Source: Bacteroidales bacterium
Lineage (GTDB): Bacteria > Bacteroidota > Bacteroidia > Bacteroidales > UBA4181
Direction: 5' to 3'
DNA length: 12,025 nt
Assembly: GCA_028700615.1 (NCBI GenBank)
Contig: JAQVSH010000033.1
Span: 1 to 12,025 of the forward strand
Made by a program: the position numbers and the translations under genes. This document shows positions 6,718 to 12,025 of the stretch, piece after piece. The notes under the pieces were generated by a model, which searched no databases, was not told the origin of the DNA, and worked only from the letters and a program-made list of their open reading frames with translations. How positions within the stretch are numbered: position 1 is the first letter of the stretch; the number at the start of each line of letters is the position of its first letter.

Positions 6718-7350
6718 ATGCCAATAATTGAGAAAAAAAATCTTCAGGAGGATTGTTTGTTCGGACTTTGGAGAATTACTGAGGATTATGATACTTTGTT
6801 CCGTGATGTTATTCTTATGGAGCAGGATATTGTCCGTCTCAATGGTTTTAAAAACCATCAGAGAAAGCGGGAGTCGTTGAGTGTTAGGGCTTTGTTAGCC
6901 TCTTTGACCTATCCCGGGGCAAGAATTGTGTATGATAGTAAACGAAAGCCTTTTTTACTGGATGGTTCGTACAACATCAGTATTTCCCATTCAAACGATT
7001 ATACTGCCATTTTGTTGAGCTCTCAGAGAAGAATCGGGATAGATCTGGAATACATGTGTCATGATATTTCAAAAGTTTCCCGTCATATTCTGAGTCGTGG
7101 CGAGTACATCACTTCAGATTCCGGTTTAAGTTCGGTTCATATGTATATCCATTGGTGTGCTAAAGAGGCTTTATATAAAATCTGTGATAAGAAAGATATT
7201 ATTTTCAACCAGAATCTGACGATTCTACCCTTTGAGCCTGAACAGAAAGGAACCATACAGGGAATTCATCATGGAGACGGATTTACTGAGGTTTTTGATA
7301 TGGGTTACTGGATTGATGATAATTATGTCATTGTATATTGTGTAAAATAA
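6718..7350 (+). CDS. 4'-phosphopantetheinyl transferase (Sfp superfamily)
   Basis: This enzyme moves the phosphopantetheine arm of CoA onto a serine of a carrier protein, turning apo-ACP or apo-peptidyl carrier protein into the active form. The 210-residue length fits the pseudo-dimeric Sfp type, not the 120-residue AcpS type. Key residues are visible: the substrate/CoA region RKPFLLDGSYNISISHSND (76-94), the metal motif GIDLE (D109, E111) and WCAKEALYK (E150, K149). All catalytic positions are present, so it should be active. The carrier target is not shown; in Bacteroidota this gene commonly follows gldE or gldD, so it may be the general housekeeping enzyme. It starts 39 bases after gldE, and its TAA overlaps the ATG of the next gene by one base (TAATG), which favours coupled translation. 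I leave the symbol blank because Sfp-type names vary. Confidence 0.93.
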   Translation: MPIIEKKNLQEDCLFGLWRITEDYDTLFRDVILMEQDIVRLNGFKNHQRKRESLSVRALLASLTYPGARIVYDSKRKPFLLDGSYNISISHSNDYTAILLSSQRRIGIDLEYMCHDISKVSRHILSRGEYITSDSGLSSVHMYIHWCAKEALYKICDKKDIIFNQNLTILPFEPEQKGTIQGIHHGDGFTEVFDMGYWIDDNYVIVYCVK

Positions 7351-8318
7351 TGAAGGAAGAAAATAAAGGCCCCCTAAACCAGCCTTCGACCCTGAAGGGC
7401 CCCGGGGATGATGCCGCGGTGATACAATACGGAAACCCCCGGTTTGTTGTTTCCAACCATATTTTGCTGGAAGGGGTACATTTTGATCTGACGTATTTTC
7501 CATTTAAGCATCTGGGTTATAAAGCCGCTTCCATCGGTTTTTCCGATCTTTATGCTATGAATGCGGTACCCAGACAACTTCTTGTTTCGCTGGGGATTTC
7601 TGCTAAAATATCAGAGGAAAATCTTGAGGAAATTTATAGAGGAATCAGGATGGCCTGTGATCGCCATGAAACTGATCTTGTGGGAAATAATCTGACTTCT
7701 TCCCTCACCGGGCTTACCCTGTCGGTGACTGTTGTAGGAGAGGTGTGTGATGAGGAAGTTTACAGGCATACCGCCCATGAGGGTGATCTGCTCTGTGTTT
7801 CAGGCGATTTAGGCGCTGCCTATCTTGGAGTTCAGATTTTGGAAAGGGAGAAACGGCTCTTTCAGGAAAACAAAGATTTTCAACCCAAACTGGAAGGTTA
7901 TGATTATGTGCTGGAGAGACAATTAAAACCCGAAGCCAGAAGAGACATCCCGGATTTGTTGAAAAAAAAGGGAATTCGCCCGACCGCAATGATGAGTGTT
8001 TCTACCGGGCTGGCCTCTGATCTTTCCAGACTTTGTTCACTTTCCGGACTCGGATGCATTATCTATGAACATAAAATTCCCATTGCCGAACCTGCCGATC
8101 TGGTGGCCAAAGAGCTGAATATTTCTCCGATGGTAGCCGCTATGAACGGAGGGGAAGATTATGAATTGTTATTTTCAGTATCTATCAAAGATTATCAAAA
8201 ACTGATCGGATGGGAAGATGTCTCTATTATCGGGCATCTGGTGGCTCCCGGCGATGGAATGCACCTGATTACTGAAAACAATGAAAGTGTTGACTTGCAG
8301 GGATTAAAAGTAGTATAA
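7350..8318 (+). CDS. ThiL-family (thiamine-monophosphate kinase-like) protein, probable pseudoenzyme
   Basis: The protein belongs to the ThiL branch of the AIR synthase/PurM superfamily; true ThiL makes thiamine diphosphate from thiamine monophosphate with ATP and Mg2+. Family signatures are plentiful: GPGDDAAVI (17-25), LEGVHFDLTY (40-49), GFSDLYAMN (63-71), VSGDLGAAYLG (150-160), ERQLKPEARRDI (189-200) and NGGEDYELLF (266-275). However, four conserved aspartates are replaced. The usual TTD is SNH (H37), GGDTT is GNNLT (N114), and DISDG is SVSTG (S216 and T219). The N-terminal helix before the GDDAA motif, about 20-30 residues in normal ThiL, is also missing. The frame is otherwise intact (322 residues), so a conserved non-kinase role is more likely than decay. 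The start is ATG 7350, overlapping the stop of the transferase gene as TAATG; an upstream TTG (7338) adds only MCKI. A real ThiL would have to be elsewhere in the genome. Confidence 0.85.
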   Translation: MKEENKGPLNQPSTLKGPGDDAAVIQYGNPRFVVSNHILLEGVHFDLTYFPFKHLGYKAASIGFSDLYAMNAVPRQLLVSLGISAKISEENLEEIYRGIRMACDRHETDLVGNNLTSSLTGLTLSVTVVGEVCDEEVYRHTAHEGDLLCVSGDLGAAYLGVQILEREKRLFQENKDFQPKLEGYDYVLERQLKPEARRDIPDLLKKKGIRPTAMMSVSTGLASDLSRLCSLSGLGCIIYEHKIPIAEPADLVAKELNISPMVAAMNGGEDYELLFSVSIKDYQKLIGWEDVSIIGHLVAPGDGMHLITENNESVDLQGLKVV

Positions 8319-8370
8319 AAAAGGAGCCGCTGGCAGTGATGTTCACTGAGGGCTCCTCTTTATTTTCTTT
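8317..8370. terminator. Bidirectional rho-independent terminator between convergent thiL-like and pgi
   Basis: An outer stem pairs AGGAGCC (8322-8328) with GGCTCCT (8351-8357). Inside it an inner perfect stem pairs CAGTGA (8334-8339) with TCACTG (8343-8348) around the loop TGT, with small unpaired segments on each side. Read rightwards, the hairpin is followed by CTTTATTTTCTTTT. Read leftwards it is followed by six T residues. It therefore can end both the mutY-to-thiL-like run and the lysS-gpsA-pgi operon, whose last genes face each other here. Confidence 0.85.
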
Positions 8371-8383
8371 TACGGAAGAGATA

Positions 8384-9736
8384 TTATTCTTCTGCCAGCC
8401 GTTTTTGTATGGCTTTGGATGCTTCTTCGTAGCCCGGTTTGTTCAGAAGGGCAAACATATTTTTCTTGTAAGCTTCGACTCCCGGTTGATCAAAGGGATT
8501 TACACCCAGTAAATAACCACTGATGCCGCAGGCAATTTCAAAAAAGTATAGTAATTCTCCCAGACAGGTTTCGTCTATCCGTTTAAGTTCAATCTGAATA
8601 TTGGGGACTCCGCCGTCTACATGCGCCAGCAGGGTTCCCAGCTCGGCCATTTTGTTGACCTGGTCCAGTCTTTTACCTGAAAGGAAATTGAGGGTGTCCA
8701 GATTTTGGGGATCATTGGGGATTACCATGGTATGCTGAGTTTCTTTTACTGAGATGACGGTTTCAAAGAAATTGCGCAAACCCTCTTGTATATATTGTCC
8801 CATAGAATGAAGATCTGCCGTAAAAGTCACACTGGCCGGGAAAATCCCTTTTTGTTCCTTGCCTTCACTTTCTCCATACAACTGTTTCCACCATTCGGAA
8901 ACATAGAGCAGTTTAGGATTGAAGCTGGCAAGAATCTCAGTCTGTTTACCTTTTTTATATAGGGCATTTCTTGCTGCCGCGTACTGCATGGCTATATTTT
9001 CTTCAAAAGGGACGGTATATGCAGTGGCTTTTTCCATAGAGGCGGCTCCCTTGACCAAAGCCCGGATATCAAACCCGGCGATGGCGATAGGAACCAGGCC
9101 GACCGGTGTGAGTACGGAGTATCTTCCCCCCACATTGTCGGGAATCACAAAAGTGGTATATCCTTCCTTCGTGGCCAGCGTCCTGAGGGCTCCCTTTTTT
9201 TCATCGGTGATGGCCACAATTCTTCTTCCGGCTTCCTCGTGTCCCACTTTATTTTCAAGATGTGCTTTTAAAATCCGGAAAGCGACTGCTGGTTCCGTAG
9301 TGGTGCCTGATTTGGAAATGACCACAATTCCGTAATTTTTATGATCCAGCAGGCTGATCAATTCGGATATATAATCTTCACTGAGATTCTGTCCGGCAAA
9401 AATGATCCGGGGATTTTTCTGATGATCTTTCAGTGCCCAGAAATTATCCGAAAGGGCTTCAAGGACACTTTTAGCTCCCAGATAAGAACCACCGATGCCA
9501 ATAACCACTACTATTTCGGTGTTGTCGCGAAAGTATCCGGCTTTCTTTTCAATGGCAGAGAATTCAGCTTCAGTCACGGATGAAGGGAGATGAACCCATC
9601 CCAGAAAATCGTTTCCCTTGCCTGTTTTTTCATGCAGGGCTTGAGCAGCTTTCTCCGCCGCGTCTTTATAAGAGAGAATGTCTTCTTTGGAAACAAAACC
9701 ATATGTTTTGTTGAGTTTAAGAGATAAAGATTGCAT
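8384..9736 (-). CDS. pgi: Glucose-6-phosphate isomerase
   Basis: This enzyme interconverts glucose 6-phosphate and fructose 6-phosphate in the cytoplasm, linking glycolysis, gluconeogenesis and sugar-nucleotide supply. The two SIS sugar-isomerase domains show [10 protein letters not shown] (80-89) and the phosphate loop [11 protein letters not shown] (140-150). Further motifs are [15 protein letters not shown] (199-213), the catalytic glutamate region YGESEGK (287-293), the substrate histidine in LHSMGQ (309-314), and the C-terminal lysine signature [18 protein letters not shown] (about 411-428). At 450 residues it is the short bacterial type, similar in layout to the Bacillus-group enzyme and shorter than the 550-residue E. 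coli/eukaryote type. The start is ATG at 9736, 22 bases after gpsA, making it the third gene of the lysS operon. It ends at a strong terminator. No irregularity is visible. Confidence 0.97.
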   Translation of the reverse strand: MQSLSLKLNKTYGFVSKEDILSYKDAAEKAAQALHEKTGKGNDFLGWVHLPSSVTEAEFSAIEKKAGYFRDNTEIVVVIGIGGSYLGAKSVLEALSDNFWALKDHQKNPRIIFAGQNLSEDYISELISLLDHKNYGIVVISKSGTTTEPAVAFRILKAHLENKVGHEEAGRRIVAITDEKKGALRTLATKEGYTTFVIPDNVGGRYSVLTPVGLVPIAIAGFDIRALVKGAASMEKATAYTVPFEENIAMQYAAARNALYKKGKQTEILASFNPKLLYVSEWWKQLYGESEGKEQKGIFPASVTFTADLHSMGQYIQEGLRNFFETVISVKETQHTMVIPNDPQNLDTLNFLSGKRLDQVNKMAELGTLLAHVDGGVPNIQIELKRIDETCLGELLYFFEIACGISGYLLGVNPFDQPGVEAYKKNMFALLNKPGYEEASKAIQKRLAEE

Positions 9737-9758
9737 GGTTCAAATGTTTATAGCTCAG

Positions 9759-10754
9759 TTATTTTAGTTTTTCGGCCAGTATTTTCATTTCAATAACTGG
9801 TGTGATGTTCTCATAAATAATGTGATATACGGCTTCCATAATAGGCATATCCACCTTGTGTTTTTTATTGATTTCATGGATTCCTTCTACGGCATAATAT
9901 CCTTCTGCAACTTGTTGCATTTCAAGTTGAGCAAATTTTACCGAATAGCCTTTCCCGATCATGCTTCCAAAAATCCGGTTTCTGCTAAACTGAGAGTATG
10001 CGGTTACCAGGAGATCTCCCAGATAAACCGACTGGGTCAGATCACGCTGATGAGAATACGAGTCATTCAAAAATTGCCGCATCTCTTTAAACGCATTAGC
10101 AACCAGTACGGCCTGAAAATTATCCCCGTATCCCAATCCGTGGCATATTCCGGAGGCTACGGCAAAAATATTTTTCAGCACTCCGGCATATTCAATTCCG
10201 TATATATCATCTGAAAGAATAGTGTGTATATAACGACAATCAAAGAAATGAGACAGTAATTCCGCATCTTGCGGATGTTTGGTGGCAATAGTCAGCATCG
10301 AAGTCCGTTCCAGAGAAATTTCTTCAGCGTGGCTGGGGCCTGAGATGACTCCCATACGGTCAAAAGGAATATTATATTTTTGGTTAAAATATTCCGTCAT
10401 GGTGAGGTGCTCTCCCGGCAATAATCCCTTGACAGCAGACAGTATAAATTTGTCTTTAAGAGAAACAGACAGCCCTTTAAACCATAAATCTATAAAGGCT
10501 GTCGGGGTGGCAATCAGCAGAATATCAGAATTTTCTACCACTGCATTGATGTCTGAAAAGAACTGAATTTTGGAAGTATTAAACACTACAGAGCTTAAGT
10601 AACGGGGATTTCTTCCGGTTTTCTGAATAGCATTCATGGTATCCGGATTCAGGATATACCAATTCAGGGGCCTTCCATTGTCCAGAATGATCTTGGCCAG
10701 AGCTGTTGCCCAACTGCCTCCCCCGATTAATGCTATATTGGCGTCTTCACTCAT
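9759..10754 (-). CDS. gpsA: NAD(P)-dependent glycerol-3-phosphate dehydrogenase
   Basis: GpsA reduces dihydroxyacetone phosphate to sn-glycerol 3-phosphate, the backbone of phospholipids. The N-terminal Rossmann fold starts with IALIGGGSWATALAK (dinucleotide loop GGGSWA at about 11-16). The middle carries ISGPSHAEEI, a form of the family's GPS/AxE motif. The C-terminal helical domain has the catalytic lysine in YAGVLKNIFAVASG and the substrate region ATG-like YGDNFQAVLV. Length (331) is normal. Its ATG (10754-10752) overlaps the TGA of lysS by one base (TGATG), so translation is probably coupled. It is followed after 22 bases by pgi. By context the operon supplies lysyl-tRNA, phospholipid precursor and hexose phosphate; no specific regulation is visible. 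All catalytic features expected are present. Confidence 0.95.
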   Translation of the reverse strand: MSEDANIALIGGGSWATALAKIILDNGRPLNWYILNPDTMNAIQKTGRNPRYLSSVVFNTSKIQFFSDINAVVENSDILLIATPTAFIDLWFKGLSVSLKDKFILSAVKGLLPGEHLTMTEYFNQKYNIPFDRMGVISGPSHAEEISLERTSMLTIATKHPQDAELLSHFFDCRYIHTILSDDIYGIEYAGVLKNIFAVASGICHGLGYGDNFQAVLVANAFKEMRQFLNDSYSHQRDLTQSVYLGDLLVTAYSQFSRNRIFGSMIGKGYSVKFAQLEMQQVAEGYYAVEGIHEINKKHKVDMPIMEAVYHIIYENITPVIEMKILAEKLK

Positions 10755-12025
10755 CAGGATGCAATCCAGTTTTTTACTGCTTCTGCAGAGGGGTTTGTTA
10801 ATCCAAGTTTGTGTTTTTTATTCATGCCGCAAAGATCATTAAAAAGCTTACCCGGGGCCTCTTTTTTTAATTCTTCCACCGTAAGGTATCCCATTTTTTG
10901 AATAGGAGCAACCCATTCCTGAGGAATCCCGAGTGCAGTATAGGCTGACTCTTCATCCCGGATATCTTTTTTCTCGGGTTTCATTTGCGGGAAAAGCAAT
11001 ACATCCTGAATAGAGGCCGCATTGGTCATAATCATGGCCAGACGGTCTATCCCGATTCCGAGACCTGCTGTCGGAGGCATTCCAAATTCCAGGGCCCTCA
11101 GAAAGTCCTCATCCAGCATCATGGCTTCCTCATCTCCACGTTTTGCCAGCAGGAGTTGCTCTTCAAAGCGATTCCTTTGATCTACAGGGTCGTTGAGCTC
11201 AGAATAAGCATTACAAATTTCTTTTCCGTTGCATATGGCTTCAAATCTTTCCACCAGACCTTCTTTACTCCGGTGTTTTTTTGCCAGGGGGGACATTTCT
11301 ACAGGATAATCTGTAATAAAGGCAGGCTGGATCAGTTTTCCCTCACAACATTCACCGAAAATCTCATCAATCAGTTTTCCTTTGCCCATGGTGGGGTTGA
11401 CTTCCACTCCCAGTTCTTTCGCCGTGTTTCTCAGGGTCGCTTCATCCATCTGAGAAATATTGATTCCGGTAAAATGTTCAATGGCTTCAAACATGGTAAA
11501 CCGGGTCCAGGGACGCTTAAAGTCTATTTCATGTTCTCCCAGGGTTACTTTAGTGGTTCCGTGAAGAGTCAGGGCGATTTTCTCCACCATTTCTTCTACG
11601 GTATCCATCATCCAGCGGTAATCCTTATACGCTACATACAATTCCATCTGCGTGAACTCCGGATTATGGAAACGATCCATGCCTTCGTTCCGAAAATCTT
11701 TCGAAAATTCATAGACTCCGTCAAACCCTCCGACAATTAATCTTTTTAAATAGAGTTCATTGGCAATACGAAGATACAGGGTGGTATCCAGGGTATTGTG
11801 GTGAGTCTTGAAAGGCCGTGCCGCAGCGCCGCCGTATAGTGGTTGTAAAATCGGAGTTTCCACCTCCAGATATCCTTTTTCATTGAGAAATTCCCGCATG
11901 GTATTGATCAAAAGAGTCCTTTTCTTAAAAGTCTCCTTTACCTGCGGATTTACGATCAGATCCACATAGCGTTGACGGTATCTTTGTTCGGGATCGGTAA
12001 ATGCATCAAATATTTTGCCGAGATC
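10754..12025 (-). CDS. lysS: Lysyl-tRNA synthetase, class II, partial (N-terminus beyond right edge)
   Basis: This enzyme charges tRNA-Lys with lysine. The frame is open from the right edge: the first 20 visible residues include [18 protein letters not shown], the normal ThiL-independent LysRS sequence joining the anticodon-binding OB domain to the catalytic core, so the OB domain and true start lie outside. Class II motifs are clear: motif 2 [20 protein letters not shown], and motif 3 [12 protein letters not shown]. Between them is the lysine-site region [19 protein letters not shown]. The core ends at [10 protein letters not shown]. Some 68 further residues (10757-10960) form a tail absent from E. 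coli LysS but, as I recall, present in Bacteroidota enzymes. Its stop overlaps the gpsA start by one base. A GTG at 11965 is internal, coding Val in RYVDL, and is not the start. Confidence 0.96.
   Translation of the reverse strand, partial: DLGKIFDAFTDPEQRYRQRYVDLIVNPQVKETFKKRTLLINTMREFLNEKGYLEVETPILQPLYGGAAARPFKTHHNTLDTTLYLRIANELYLKRLIVGGFDGVYEFSKDFRNEGMDRFHNPEFTQMELYVAYKDYRWMMDTVEEMVEKIALTLHGTTKVTLGEHEIDFKRPWTRFTMFEAIEHFTGINISQMDEATLRNTAKELGVEVNPTMGKGKLIDEIFGECCEGKLIQPAFITDYPVEMSPLAKKHRSKEGLVERFEAICNGKEICNAYSELNDPVDQRNRFEEQLLLAKRGDEEAMMLDEDFLRALEFGMPPTAGLGIGIDRLAMIMTNAASIQDVLLFPQMKPEKKDIRDEESAYTALGIPQEWVAPIQKMGYLTVEELKKEAPGKLFNDLCGMNKKHKLGLTNPSAEAVKNWIAS

Noticed and set aside
7338..7349. 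TTG 7338 as the start of the ThiL-like gene
   Set aside because: It adds only MCKI inside the preceding gene; ATG 7350 forms the common TAATG coupling arrangement.
7350..8318. ThiL-like gene as a decaying pseudogene
   Set aside because: There is no stop or frameshift over 322 codons and the non-catalytic motifs are well kept; changes focus on the aspartates.
10985..11740. A 251-codon rightward frame opposite lysS
   Set aside because: It is antisense to the LysRS catalytic core, whose motifs 2 and 3 are unmistakable; the product has no recognisable domain.
10754..11965. lysS starting at GTG 11965
   Set aside because: The frame continues upstream to the window edge with conserved LysRS sequence ([15 protein letters not shown]), so the GTG is an internal valine codon.

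Overview
This is a chromosomal, housekeeping-type segment from a member of the Bacteroidota, most likely class Bacteroidia. The assignment rests on several points. The gene block rng / HU / mutY / ssb / gldE / sfp and the block lysS-gpsA-pgi are both arrangements I associate with this phylum. GldE is a Bacteroidota protein. Two promoter boxes fit the Bacteroidota -7 consensus TAnnTTTG. Most starts lack Shine-Dalgarno sequences. LysRS carries the C-terminal tail I recall from Bacteroidota LysRS. I see no tRNA, rRNA, CRISPR array, insertion sequence or phage gene.

Layout. Bases 1-3582 read leftwards. An HU-family DNA-binding protein gene is followed by a 30-codon gene for a very basic ribosomal protein of the bS22/mS38 (AURKAIP1/COX24) family, then a hairpin terminator. 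Next come rng (RNase G) and, 24 bases later, dsbD, which runs off the left edge. The intergenic region 3583-3776 holds divergent promoters. Bases 3777-8318 read rightwards: mutY, ssb, gldE, sfp (4'-phosphopantetheinyl transferase) and a ThiL-family gene. A bidirectional terminator at about 8317-8370 separates this run from the convergent leftward operon lysS-gpsA-pgi, whose lysS loses its 5' part at the right edge.

How the genes fit together. The leftward genes serve nucleoid structure, ribosome, RNA processing and periplasmic thiol reduction. The rightward set begins with DNA repair and replication (mutY, ssb), then a CBS/CorC membrane protein and carrier-protein activation. The lysS operon covers lysine charging, glycerol-3-phosphate supply for phospholipids, and hexose-phosphate isomerisation. 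Genes are tightly packed, with one-base TAATG or TGATG overlaps at sfp/thiL-like and lysS/gpsA.

Most interesting content. The ThiL-family protein keeps the whole fold and many family signatures but has lost four conserved, normally metal/nucleotide-binding aspartates and the N-terminal helix region. It is probably a pseudoenzyme, not a thiamine-monophosphate kinase. Two genes upstream, GldE keeps its CBS and CorC domains but has lost the SGxExA, NNxxN and GExxPK signatures of its DUF21 membrane domain. Two proteins of one gene run that are well preserved except at their catalytic or ion-binding residues suggest repurposing. MutY has a one-residue-short cysteine loop in its iron-sulfur motif.
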